Part shown: positions 24,705-33,398 of the stretch, one piece after another | How positions within the stretch are numbered: the first letter of the stretch is position 1 | Layout: the number at the start of each line of letters is the position of its first letter | Source: Loigolactobacillus coryniformis subsp. coryniformis KCTC 3167 = DSM 20001 | Lineage (GTDB): Bacteria; Bacillota; Bacilli; Lactobacillales; Lactobacillaceae | Reading direction: 5' to 3' | Assembly (NCBI RefSeq): GCF_002706425.1 | Contig: NZ_CP017713.1 | Coordinates: forward strand, 620,001 to 684,000 | DNA length: 64,000 nucleotides | The notes under the pieces: model-generated | What the model saw: the letters and a program-made list of their open reading frames with translations, nothing else | The model's database searches: none | Told to the model about the DNA's origin: nothing | Made by a program: the position numbers and the translations under genes

Positions 24705-25574
24705 GTGAAAATTCTCAGTGGTCATCCAGTAGTTCAACATTTATTTACTGCTTTGGAAACGCCAGTTGCACAATTACGTGCACAAGGTATTGTGCCTTGT
24801 TTAGCTTTGATTCGTGTTGGCGCAGATCCGGCTGCACAGAGCTATGCACGGACGATTCAAAATCGGTTTGCTAAAGCCCAAGTTGCCGTTCAGATAGTAG
24901 ATTTTCCAACGGATGTGCAACCAACGATAGTGGTGCAGGCAATCAAACAACTGAATCAAGATACTGCCGTCCATGGGATCATGGTTTTACAGCCTCTGCC
25001 GTCACAGTTAGCGGTGGCACAATTGGCCGAAGTGATCGCACCAGCCAAAGATGTTGACAGTATCAGTCGGCTGAATCAGGCGGCCAACTATTTTGACATC
25101 GAAAGTGGTTTTTATCCTTGTACGGCTGAGGCAGTAATGGCGCTGTTGGACTATTATCAGATCAATTTAGCGGGTCAGCGCGTGACTGTGGTCGGCAAAA
25201 GCATGGTTGTAGGCAAGCCAGTGGCATTAGCACTGATGAATCGTGATGCCACCGTGACGGTGGCGCATAAGTTGACTCTGGACTTGCAGCAGACTTGTCA
25301 AAATGCAGATGTGATCGTCGCCTGTGCAGGTGTTCCCAATTTGATCGATGAAACCATGGTCCATGCGGGGCAAGTGATCATCGACGTTGGAATCAATCGC
25401 GTTAATGGGCGCTTAGTTGGTGATGTCGATTGGCCAGCAATTCACCCAATCGTGGCAGCAGCAACGCCTGTACCTGGTGGTGTAGGGACGATCACCACCT
25501 CAATTTTATTGAAACACACGGTTCAAAGTGCTTGGTTACAGCAACCCAGCGCTCAACCGCTAATAATTGAATAG
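24705..25574 (+). CDS. folD: FolD-type methylene-THF dehydrogenase with altered cyclohydrolase residues
   Basis: 289 residues of the FolD family (NADP-dependent 5,10-methylene-THF dehydrogenase/cyclohydrolase). The Rossmann motif VVGKSMVVGKP, the KDVD segment and TPVPGGVGTITTS are present. In the usual Y-x3-K catalytic motif the Tyr is kept (QSYARTI) but the Lys position is Ile. The Gln of the VQxPLP motif is Leu (VLQPLP), and KDVDG reads KDVDS. In the human enzyme that Lys is required for cyclohydrolase activity. I infer a mainly or only dehydrogenase enzyme that hands methenyl-THF to FchA. GTG start at 24705. Confidence 0.85.
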   Translation: MKILSGHPVVQHLFTALETPVAQLRAQGIVPCLALIRVGADPAAQSYARTIQNRFAKAQVAVQIVDFPTDVQPTIVVQAIKQLNQDTAVHGIMVLQPLPSQLAVAQLAEVIAPAKDVDSISRLNQAANYFDIESGFYPCTAEAVMALLDYYQINLAGQRVTVVGKSMVVGKPVALALMNRDATVTVAHKLTLDLQQTCQNADVIVACAGVPNLIDETMVHAGQVIIDVGINRVNGRLVGDVDWPAIHPIVAAATPVPGGVGTITTSILLKHTVQSAWLQQPSAQPLIIE

Positions 25575-25585
25575 AATAAGTTGTT

Positions 25586-25610
25586 CCGTCGTGCAAGCGC
25601 CGGTTTTTTT
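25586..25610 (+). terminator. Terminator after folD
   Basis: CCGTCG/CGCCGG hairpin around TGCAAG followed by seven T. It separates the folate pair from the polyphosphate operon. Confidence 0.75.
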
Positions 25611-25654
25611 GTTAAAATGAAGTTGAGTAACCGTTTTATAATGGGGGTGGCAAA

Positions 25655-27181
25655 ATGGTGCAGCCAAAACTTTTTGGTGCGATCGTAATGAGTGCACAAA
25701 GTCTTGATTTGAGTATCGTTAATTTGCGAACATTAGAAGTGATCGAACGAGTCAGCGCGCCGGTGGCCTTAGGTGAGCGTTTATTTTCTGATGGTGGGAT
25801 CGATTTTGATGCAGTTAACGCAGCAATCGAGGCGTTACGCGGTTTTCAACAATTGATGCGTGATTATGGGGTCAGTGACGAACGAGTAGTAGCTAGCCAC
25901 ACGATTACGTCAGCAGAAAATATCAATTTTGTGCGTGATCAAATTTATACGAAAACGGGATTAACGGTTCATTTTACAACGGTCAGTGAAGAATTACTAT
26001 TTCGTTATGAAGCCGCTGCGGTTTATTTGCCTAATTTTAAGCGTTTATGTCAGCAGAATACTGTTTTACTGCAATTAGGCGCTAGCTCGATTACGTTAAT
26101 GGTCTTTCAGCATGGTGAATTGACTTTAACTCGGGAGTTGCAATTAGGCCCGATGCAGGTGGCACAACGCATGGCCGAACTGGAACATCGCGCAACGGCT
26201 TATGAAGATATTTTAGCCGACTATATCCATTCCAAGTTATTGGATATTTTGCGCTTTTTACCACAGGTGGCCTTTACTCAAGTGATCTTAATGGGGTCAA
26301 AATTGACCTTGCTGGAAAATATGATTCCGCAAGGCCAGCGAAGTTTGGCAATCACCCATCAGCAATTCAATCAGCGTTACCATCAAGTGATGACATTGTC
26401 ACCGCAAGAATTACAAAATGACGAACAATTACCAGAAATTGAGGCTAATGAGGTTGCACCGACCTTCTTATTATTAGACGAGATTTTTGATACTTTGCAT
26501 ACCGAAACGATTTGGTTGTCGAATATTAAATTGCTCGATGGTTTTGTGGTGCATTTAGGTAGTCATAATGGCAAATATAAGCAATGGGACTTTGATGCGG
26601 CAGTGATCGCGGCAACACAACACGTGGCAGCACGCTACAATATTGATAGTGCCCACCAAAAGCAAGTTTTGAAATTTGCGGTGCAGTTATTTGATCGTTT
26701 ACGTAAGATTCACGGCTTAGGCCGGCGGGAGCGCTTATTATTACAACTGGCGGCAATCTTGCAAGATACGGGGCTGTACTTAGATGCGAATCAGCACGCT
26801 TTTCATTCCGAATATATTATTCGTGCAAGTGAAATTCTGGGATTGGATCATACGGAGCAATTGATCGTGGCTGCAGTGGCCCGTTACCATAGCTCGGCGG
26901 CACCGTCGGCGGATCTGAGCCATTTTAATCAGTTACCGTTGATTCAACGCTTAGTGATTGCTAAGCTGGCCGCAATTTTACGGTTGGCTGATGCGCTGGA
27001 TGACAGTCATCAAACAAAAATTAGCGCTATCAGCGTTAGTATTCGCCGCACGACGGTCACAATTACTGCCACTGCGCAAACGGATATTGAGTTAGAGAAA
27101 TGGACTTTCGCTCAGAAAGCTGACTTCTTTACTAATGTTTATGGGCTGCAGCCGATTTTACAGCGGAAGGGGAGTTTATGA
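25655..27181 (+). CDS. Ppx/GppA-like protein with HD domain, catalytic motifs degenerate
   Basis: 508 residues: an N-terminal Ppx/GppA actin-like domain (1-300) and a C-terminal HD-type domain (310-508). Compared with the canonical paralogue at 29360, the first phosphate loop (DLGSNSVR) reads VMSAQSLD and the second (DTGGASCE) reads QLGASSIT, so key acidic and Gly residues are gone. The HD motif is QD (AAILQDTG). Loss in both domains suggests a regulatory or structural rather than hydrolytic role. A TATAAT lies upstream, and the stop overlaps the ppk start. Placement with ppk and a true ppx supports a function in polyphosphate turnover. Confidence 0.82.
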   Translation: MVQPKLFGAIVMSAQSLDLSIVNLRTLEVIERVSAPVALGERLFSDGGIDFDAVNAAIEALRGFQQLMRDYGVSDERVVASHTITSAENINFVRDQIYTKTGLTVHFTTVSEELLFRYEAAAVYLPNFKRLCQQNTVLLQLGASSITLMVFQHGELTLTRELQLGPMQVAQRMAELEHRATAYEDILADYIHSKLLDILRFLPQVAFTQVILMGSKLTLLENMIPQGQRSLAITHQQFNQRYHQVMTLSPQELQNDEQLPEIEANEVAPTFLLLDEIFDTLHTETIWLSNIKLLDGFVVHLGSHNGKYKQWDFDAAVIAATQHVAARYNIDSAHQKQVLKFAVQLFDRLRKIHGLGRRERLLLQLAAILQDTGLYLDANQHAFHSEYIIRASEILGLDHTEQLIVAAVARYHSSAAPSADLSHFNQLPLIQRLVIAKLAAILRLADALDDSHQTKISAISVSIRRTTVTITATAQTDIELEKWTFAQKADFFTNVYGLQPILQRKGSL

Positions 27182-29313
27182 TGAATTTTGCTAAGCCGGA
27201 ATATTTTGTTAATCGTGAATTAAGCTGGGTCGATTTTGATGATCGCGTACTGGAAGAAGCCCGCGACAAAAACAATCCGTTGTTGGAACGGGTCCGCTTT
27301 CTCGGAATCACCCAAAGTAATTTAGACGAATTTTTCATGGTGCGGGTAGCTTCACTGCGGAAAATGCAAGCAGTGGCTTATTCCAAACCCGATGCTGCCG
27401 GGATGTCACCGACCACGCAGTTAGCGGCGCTAAGTGCCAAAATTCATCCCCTCGTTGAAAAACAGTATTCGACGTGGACGCGGTCATTGTTACCTCAATT
27501 GGAAAAAGTGGGCATCAATTTATTAGACTATAGCCAACTGTCAAAAAAACAATTGAGTTTTTGTAGTCAGTATTTTCATCAAGTACTCTATCCCGTTTTG
27601 ACACCGCTAGCTGTGGATGCATCGCGGCCGTTCCCGTTTATTGGCAATAATACGCTGAATTTAGCGCTACGTTTAGTTAAGGCTGATGTCGCGGAGAAAA
27701 AAGATCGCCGATTTGCCATGGTCCAAGTGCCCGATGTTTTTCCGCGGGTGGTTACTTTACCTGGCGAAAATCAATTTATTCTGTTGGAAGAAGTGATCAA
27801 GCCATTTATCGGCGAATTATTTACTGGCTTCAAAGTTAAAGAGGTCCAGACCTTCCGCGTGATCCGTGATATGGATTTTGATGTGGCCGAAGAAGATGCT
27901 TCTGATTTAATGAAAGAAATCGTCCATCAGCTGGCGATGCGTGAGCACACGAAAGTGATGCGCTTAGAGTTAGCAGCCGAAACTAGCAAAACATTGCGTA
28001 AACGCTTGATCAAGGCGCTGGCAGTCCACGAAGCCGATGTGTACGATATCAAAGGCCCCATCGACTTGACTGTTTTAAGTAAGTTAGTCAAAGCTGTTAA
28101 AAATCATCCTGAATTATTATATCAACCGTTTAAAGCTTATACGCAGCCGGCGTTGCGGCAAACCGATCTGTTTGCGGCGATTCGCCAACAAGATCTGTTT
28201 CTGCATCACCCCTATGATAGCTTTGATCCGGTGGTGCAGCTGATCAAGCAAGCTGCCAATGATCCAGCAACGCTGGCTATTAAGATGACGCTGTACCGCG
28301 TGTCCAGCGATTCGCCAATCATTCAGTATCTTGGGGCGGCGGCACAAAATGGTAAGCAGGTCACCGTGCTAGTTGAATTAAAGGCCCGTTTTGACGAAGA
28401 AAACAACGTGCATTGGGCCACCGAATTGGAAAAGAAAGGCTGCCATGTGATTTACGGCTTAGTCGGTTTGAAAACGCATTGTAAATTGCTGTTGATCGTT
28501 CGTCGCGAAAGTGATGGCATTCGCCGGTATATGCATATGGCAACCGGTAATTATAATGATGTGACCGCACGCTTGTACACGGATATGGGCTTATTCACGG
28601 CTGATCCGAAAATGGGCGTCGACGCTTCGAACATTTTTAATATGCTGTCAGGCTTTTCTGAACCCGATCATTTTGCTGAATTAAACATTGCGCCGCTGAC
28701 GTTGCGCAAGTTTTTGAATGCGCGCTTCGACGATGAAATTGCCAACGCCAAAGCCGGTAAAAAAGCACTGATTCGGATGAAAATGAACTCTTTGTCAGAC
28801 AAACAAATGATCGAAAAAATCTACGAAGCCGCTGCTGCCGGAGTCAAAGTTGATTTGATCATTCGTGGCATCTGTTGTTTGAAGGTCGGGTTACCTGGTA
28901 TCAGTGAGAACGTAACGGTTCATTCGATCGTCGGCCGTTTCTTGGAACACAGTCGAATCTACTATTTTTATGCTGGTGGCGAGGAAAAACTATACCTTTC
29001 GTCAGCCGATTTAATGAATCGTAATCTCAGTCGGCGGGTCGAGTTATTATTTCCAATTTTGCAGCCTAATATTAAAGCACAAATCGTACAAATTTATGAG
29101 TTAATGTGGCAAGACAACTTAAAAACGCGAGTTCTGCAAGCTGATGGCAGTTATCAAAAAGTCGATCGGCGGGGATTAGCGCCATTGGATGTGCAGGCGC
29201 ATTTAGTGACGGTGGCGAATACTGAACAAAAAGCGGCAACCACTAAGCCAGCAACACCACCGACGCATTTTACGCCAATGAAAAAGCCATGGTCGCCGGT
29301 AGATGACGATTAG
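27178..29313 (+). CDS. ppk: Polyphosphate kinase 1
   Basis: Makes polyphosphate from ATP reversibly via phosphohistidine. The 711 residues contain the four PPK1 domains: N-terminal ELSWVDFDDRVLEEA, the catalytic His in KTHCKLLL (near residue 434), GNYND, the RGICCLKVG motif, and GRFLEHSRIYYF (second His). The C-terminus adds a Thr/Pro-rich tail. The start ATG 27178 overlaps the previous stop (ATGATGA; ATG 27181 is also possible), indicating translational coupling. Middle gene of the ppx-like/ppk/ppx operon. Confidence 0.96.
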   Translation: MMNFAKPEYFVNRELSWVDFDDRVLEEARDKNNPLLERVRFLGITQSNLDEFFMVRVASLRKMQAVAYSKPDAAGMSPTTQLAALSAKIHPLVEKQYSTWTRSLLPQLEKVGINLLDYSQLSKKQLSFCSQYFHQVLYPVLTPLAVDASRPFPFIGNNTLNLALRLVKADVAEKKDRRFAMVQVPDVFPRVVTLPGENQFILLEEVIKPFIGELFTGFKVKEVQTFRVIRDMDFDVAEEDASDLMKEIVHQLAMREHTKVMRLELAAETSKTLRKRLIKALAVHEADVYDIKGPIDLTVLSKLVKAVKNHPELLYQPFKAYTQPALRQTDLFAAIRQQDLFLHHPYDSFDPVVQLIKQAANDPATLAIKMTLYRVSSDSPIIQYLGAAAQNGKQVTVLVELKARFDEENNVHWATELEKKGCHVIYGLVGLKTHCKLLLIVRRESDGIRRYMHMATGNYNDVTARLYTDMGLFTADPKMGVDASNIFNMLSGFSEPDHFAELNIAPLTLRKFLNARFDDEIANAKAGKKALIRMKMNSLSDKQMIEKIYEAAAAGVKVDLIIRGICCLKVGLPGISENVTVHSIVGRFLEHSRIYYFYAGGEEKLYLSSADLMNRNLSRRVELLFPILQPNIKAQIVQIYELMWQDNLKTRVLQADGSYQKVDRRGLAPLDVQAHLVTVANTEQKAATTKPATPPTHFTPMKKPWSPVDDD

Positions 29314-29359
29314 TAGTTTAAGTAAAGATATTCAATTTGAATAAAAGGAAGCGTACAGG

Positions 29360-30310
29360 ATGGAAAATTTTGTGGTCATCGATCTAGGCTCTAACTCGGT
29401 ACGGATGTCAGTGACGGAAATTGATAGTGATGGTAGTTTTCGTGCGGTCCAACAGCATAAAGAAATGGTACGTTTATCGGAAGATATGGGCACGGAAAAG
29501 ATCTTACAGGAGCCGGCGATTGAGCGGACAATCGCCGCGCTGCAAAAATTTGCGGCAATCTATCAACAGTTGCCAAATGTAACTTTGCGTGCAGTGGCAA
29601 CGGCAGCGGTCCGCAGCGCTAAAAATCAAAAAAAGTTTATTAAGCGTGTCGCGGACGAGGTTGATGGCTTGAAAATCGAAGTGATCCCCGGCACAATGGA
29701 GGCTTACTACGACTATTTAGGTGTTATCAACACCTTGCCGGTCACCAATTGTGTCATTATGGACACTGGTGGTGCTAGCTGTGAATTAGTCCTGGTACAA
29801 AATGGCAAGGTCCAGAATCTGATCAGTTTACCGATCGGTGCGGTTAATTTGACCGAAACTTTTTATAAGAATGGCGTTGATCAGTTAAAAGCAGAGGATC
29901 TGTTCTGGGAGACTACTTTTGTGAATCGGTTATTCAATGGTGTTTGGTGGCTGCATCGTGGCCAAAATTTACCGATCATTGCCTTAGGGGGGAGTAATCG
30001 GACACTAGCCAAAATTCAACGCAAGGGTAAAAATGTGCTGAATTTTGAAGATATTCATGGTTTTCGCATGAATGTTGCTGAGGTCAATGATGTCTACGCT
30101 AAAGTGATCAGTAAAGACTTGGCGGGACGTAAAAAAATTCCTGGCTTAGCTAAGGATCGGGCCGATATTATTGCTGGTGGTATGACCCCAATTGTGACGA
30201 TTTTACGTTTTCTTGACTCTGATCGAGTGGTTTTCTCGCAGAATGGGGTACGTGAAGGCATTCTGTACGAGCACATCAGTCAATTGCAGGAGCAGGGGGA
30301 TGTGCAGTAA
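29360..30310 (+). CDS. ppx: Exopolyphosphatase (Ppx/GppA)
   Basis: 316 residues with intact motifs: VIDLGSNSVRM at the N-terminus, MDTGGASCELV (near residue 137), GGSNRTLAK, and ADIIAGG. It releases phosphate from polyphosphate or the 5' phosphate of pppGpp. It is the short form (no HD extension), as in many lactobacilli. ATG 29360 follows AAAGGAAG. Last gene of the polyphosphate operon; its terminator is interrupted by the second ISL3 copy. Confidence 0.92.
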   Translation: MENFVVIDLGSNSVRMSVTEIDSDGSFRAVQQHKEMVRLSEDMGTEKILQEPAIERTIAALQKFAAIYQQLPNVTLRAVATAAVRSAKNQKKFIKRVADEVDGLKIEVIPGTMEAYYDYLGVINTLPVTNCVIMDTGGASCELVLVQNGKVQNLISLPIGAVNLTETFYKNGVDQLKAEDLFWETTFVNRLFNGVWWLHRGQNLPIIALGGSNRTLAKIQRKGKNVLNFEDIHGFRMNVAEVNDVYAKVISKDLAGRKKIPGLAKDRADIIAGGMTPIVTILRFLDSDRVVFSQNGVREGILYEHISQLQEQGDVQ

Positions 30311-30321
30311 AGTTAACTAAA

Positions 30322-30360
30322 AATGGTGCTGCAACCTTAATTGATTGCAGCACCATTTTG
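30322..30360. terminator. Bidirectional ppx/ABC-transporter terminator, disturbed by an insertion sequence
   Basis: AAAATGGTGCTGCAA pairs perfectly with TTGCAGCACCATTTT. The A-run upstream and (before insertion) T-run downstream show it served both convergent genes. The IS target duplication ACCATTTT is the 3' end of this hairpin, so the hairpin itself survives on the ppx side but its T-tract is now at 31839-31843. Confidence 0.85.
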
Positions 30361-31835
30361 GTTCTATACTTTTTCCTGTTGATAGCTTACTTAACATGGT
30401 AATCTATTAGCAGGATTTTTTAGTGCAAAATAAAAAAGGCCCATAAGCCTCGCACCTAAAAAATCCACCCACTACAGCATCTTTTTTAAAGGACGTGAAA
30501 ACTTATGGACCCTGTAGATAATAATATAAAATTTGCGCTCAGTATTAAAGACCCAAATGTAGTTTTTTACAAATATAACTATCAAGTGATTAAAGCTAAG
30601 CGCGCAAAAGTATATATAGCCACGGTTAAGTTCGACCAGAAACATTGCGCTAACTGTGGCTTTTGCGAGCTAAGTCATAATGGACACTACGTATCACGCG
30701 TGACCTATCTGGCAGCGAATGCGAGTGAACCAGTTTATTTAGAACTCCATAAAGAACGCGTCATTTGTCGTAATTGTAAAGCGTCGTTTATGGCTACTTC
30801 TGATGTGGTAGACAAGTACTGTTGTATCTCCCGAGCCACGCGTCAGAAAGTGTTTATGAGTCTACAAGACGACCGCACTCAAGCTAGCATTGCGATCGAT
30901 GCCGGCATATCAGCTAGCACTGTCTGTCGTTACTTAGACAACTATGATGACTTATTTCGCAGAAATCTTAACTATCTACCGGTTCATCTCGCCATGGATG
31001 AATTTAGAGGAATTGGTGGTCGGCTCCATTTCATCTGTATTAATGGCGCTGGTGAGCACGAAATTCAACAAATTCTGCCAGACCGATTCAAGCAAAGTAT
31101 TACTGATTATTTTAAACAATTTCCAGCAAGTGTTCGAGCACGTGTCAAAACAGTTACCGTAGATCTAAATAGTTACTATCAAGACATTGCCAAGGCAATG
31201 TTTCCGCAGGCAAAAATTGTGATCGACCGCTTTCACATCGTTGCAATGATGACTCGAGCTTTTAATCAAACTCGGGTGCAAACCATGAAAAAGTACAATA
31301 AAAGATCCTATGAATATCGCACGTTAAAGTTCGCCTGGCGGCTTTATTTGAAGTATGCCGGAAATCTAGATGAGGAACATGTCTTTTATGACCGACACCT
31401 GCGAAAACAACTCACACAACTAGAACGTGTAGAACAAGGACTGACAATTAACGAAGAACTTAAAGCATCGTACGAGTCGATGCAAAGCATCATGGAAAAC
31501 CTTAAGAATCAAGACAAAGACAAGCTTGTGGAAGATCTATATACAAGTCAAAATATAAGTCCCTACATGAAAGCAGTGTTTCAAACGTTCAAAAAGAACT
31601 TAGTGGTTGTACTCAACGCCAGTGAATCGGACTATACGAATGGCCCAGTCGAAGGCATGAATCGAATGATTAAACAAATTCAACGCACAGCATTTGGATT
31701 CCGTAATTACCATCATATGATTTCACGTATTAAGTTACGGCAAATGAGAACAAAACCAATGAAAAAACAGAGTTGAAAGTCGCATGACTTTCAACTCTGT
31801 AAAAGCTATTCATCAACAGGATTTGACAAAGAGCC
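30360..31835 (+). mobile_element. ISL3-family insertion sequence, copy 2 (intact)
   Basis: Left end (G)GGTTCTATAC... and right end ...GACAAAGAGCC match copy 1. The 8-bp sequence ACCATTTT occurs at 30352-30359 and 31836-31843 as a target duplication, with one extra G before GGTTCT on the left. Inside the right end is a hairpin (31767-31800, GAGTTGAAAGTC/GACTTTCAACTC) that on the minus strand runs into a T-run, acting as an inward terminator against outside transcription. Confidence 0.93.
30505..31776 (+). CDS. ISL3-family transposase
   Basis: 423 residues. The N-terminus has paired Cys motifs of a zinc ribbon (CANCGFC, CRNC; residues 51-95), then a helix-turn-helix (QASIAIDAGISASTVCRYL), and the DDE catalytic domain: first Asp in MDEFRGIGG, second in TVDLNSYYQ, Glu in GPVEGMNRMI. 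Length and architecture are those of ISL3 (IS1165/ISL3) transposases. ATG 30505 follows AAGGACGTG. Full length here, so it could also mobilise the defective copy at 8301. Confidence 0.95.
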   Translation: MDPVDNNIKFALSIKDPNVVFYKYNYQVIKAKRAKVYIATVKFDQKHCANCGFCELSHNGHYVSRVTYLAANASEPVYLELHKERVICRNCKASFMATSDVVDKYCCISRATRQKVFMSLQDDRTQASIAIDAGISASTVCRYLDNYDDLFRRNLNYLPVHLAMDEFRGIGGRLHFICINGAGEHEIQQILPDRFKQSITDYFKQFPASVRARVKTVTVDLNSYYQDIAKAMFPQAKIVIDRFHIVAMMTRAFNQTRVQTMKKYNKRSYEYRTLKFAWRLYLKYAGNLDEEHVFYDRHLRKQLTQLERVEQGLTINEELKASYESMQSIMENLKNQDKDKLVEDLYTSQNISPYMKAVFQTFKKNLVVVLNASESDYTNGPVEGMNRMIKQIQRTAFGFRNYHHMISRIKLRQMRTKPMKKQS

Positions 31836-31846
31836 ACCATTTTTAG

Positions 31847-32590
31847 TTATTTGACCATGAAATTCATTGCGGACAAGAAATCATGGATCCGTTCCGTTGG
31901 TTCGGTGAAGAAGGTTTTGGGATCACCACTGTAGAGAATCTCGCCTTCTTCTAAGAAGATGATTTGATCAGCAACACCGCGAGCAAATTCCATATTGTGT
32001 GTCACCACGATCATCGAGTTGTGTTCTTGGGCGAGCTTTAATAAGACGCGCAAAACGTCAGCTTCTAGCTCAGGATCCAGCGCTGAAGTTGGCTCGTCGA
32101 AGAACATATACTTCGGTTTCATCGCTAAAGCGCGGGCGATGGCAACACGCTGCTGTTGACCGCCGGACAACGCCGTCGGAAATTGATCCGCTTTGTCCGC
32201 TAAACCAACTTGGGCTAATAAGCCTTTAGCCGTTGAAGTCGCTGCAGCCGGTGATTGTTTCAAAACGTGAATCGGCGCTTCAGTGACGTTTTTTAAAACA
32301 GATAAATGAGGGAATAAATTGAAACTTTGGAAAACCATCCCAGTTTGGCGGCGAATACTCAGAATATCTTTTTCGGCAATTGCTTTACTAAAATCTAATT
32401 CTAGATCATCGAAGTGATACAAGCCGCTTTCCGGCCGTTCCAGTAAATTCAATGAGCGCAGTAACGTCGATTTACCGGAACCAGAAGGACCAACGATCAC
32501 GGTGGTTTTATGTTCAGGAAAGGCGATGTTCACGTCGTTTAGCGCGTGGCGCTCGCCGTAAATTTTATTAACGTGTTCAAGTTTTAGCAT
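31847..32590 (-). CDS. Amino-acid ABC transporter ATP-binding protein
   Basis: 247-residue polar amino acid (GlnQ/TcyC-like) ATPase: Walker A GPSGSGKST (near residue 34), Q-loop VFQSFNLFPHL, signature LSGGQQQRVAIARAL, Walker B MFFDEPTSALDP, and H-loop VTHNMEFA. Start ATG 32590 follows AAGGAGGG. It is the last of three minus-strand genes (binding protein, permease, ATPase) forming one importer. Confidence 0.94.
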   Translation of the reverse strand: MLKLEHVNKIYGERHALNDVNIAFPEHKTTVIVGPSGSGKSTLLRSLNLLERPESGLYHFDDLELDFSKAIAEKDILSIRRQTGMVFQSFNLFPHLSVLKNVTEAPIHVLKQSPAAATSTAKGLLAQVGLADKADQFPTALSGGQQQRVAIARALAMKPKYMFFDEPTSALDPELEADVLRVLLKLAQEHNSMIVVTHNMEFARGVADQIIFLEEGEILYSGDPKTFFTEPTERIHDFLSAMNFMVK

Positions 32591-32605
32591 AGGGCCCTCC
32601 TTAAA

Positions 32606-33301
32606 TTAATGTTGTGTTGGAACATAGCGTGACGTCCATTTTTCCAAGTAGCCTTGTAGGATCGTCAGTGCGGTACAGATCACTAGATAAACGAGCGCAA
32701 CCAGTGAATATAACAGTAGGGGTTCGTAGGTTTTAGCTGAGATCTGTTGACCAACAGTGAACATTTCTACGATCGTGATGCTGGAAGCCAATGAGGTGTC
32801 CTTAACTAAACCGATAAATGAGTTGGATAATGGTGGTAAAGAAACACGTACGGCTTGCGGTAAAATAATGCGGAAAAGTACTTGACGTCGGGTCATGCCT
32901 AGCGTTAAGGCAGCTTCCCATTGACCATTAGGAATCGACAAAATCGCTGCACGGATCGTTTCCGAACTGTAGGCACCGACATTTAGTGTGAAAGTAATGA
33001 TTGCTGCAGTCCACGGGCTAAACTGAACACCCAGGTTAGGTAAACCGAAGAAAACAATAAATAATTGAACTAATAGTGGTGTGCTACGGAAAATCCAAAC
33101 ATAACCCCAAAATAAGCCGCGAATAATTTGGAATGGTCCACGGATCGGCGATAAGCGCACCATCGCGGTGAGCAATGCCAATAGTAAGCCGAGAACAAAT
33201 GAAATTAAGGTTAGTGGGATCGTGTATTGGATCGCGGCGGTAATGATCTGTGGTAAAGCAGAGGTCACGATTTCCCAAGTACTGCTCGACATGAAAAACA
33301 T
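32606..33301 (-). CDS. Amino-acid ABC transporter permease
   Basis: 231 residues of the His/Glu/Gln/Cys-type permease family with about five transmembrane helices and the EAA-type loop EAALTLGMTRRQVLFRIILPQA. A TTG/ATG-type start near 33301 follows AAGGATG; MSSSTW at 33289 is an alternative start. It pairs with the adjacent ATPase and the binding protein upstream. Confidence 0.92.
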   Translation of the reverse strand: MFFMSSSTWEIVTSALPQIITAAIQYTIPLTLISFVLGLLLALLTAMVRLSPIRGPFQIIRGLFWGYVWIFRSTPLLVQLFIVFFGLPNLGVQFSPWTAAIITFTLNVGAYSSETIRAAILSIPNGQWEAALTLGMTRRQVLFRIILPQAVRVSLPPLSNSFIGLVKDTSLASSITIVEMFTVGQQISAKTYEPLLLYSLVALVYLVICTALTILQGYLEKWTSRYVPTQH

Positions 33302-33324
33302 CCTTTCGTGCGATATATGTAGAA

Positions 33325-33385
33325 AGAGTGGACCAGCTGGTATTCATCCGGATTTGGATGACGCCATGACCCGCTGTCCCACTCT
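33325..33385 (-). other. Intercistronic hairpin between binding protein and permease
   Basis: A long imperfect stem (AGAGTGG/CCACTCT, CAGC/GCTG, GGT/ACC, inner CATCC/GGATG) without a good U-tract. Such structures often stabilise the upstream mRNA so that the binding protein is made in excess over the membrane parts. Confidence 0.6.
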
Positions 33386-33398
33386 CAAACGTGCATCG

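Noticed and set aside
26526-26756. Antisense frames inside ppx-like, folD, dusB and ftsH genes
   Set aside because: They overlap strongly supported genes, lack ribosome sites and show no recognisable protein features.
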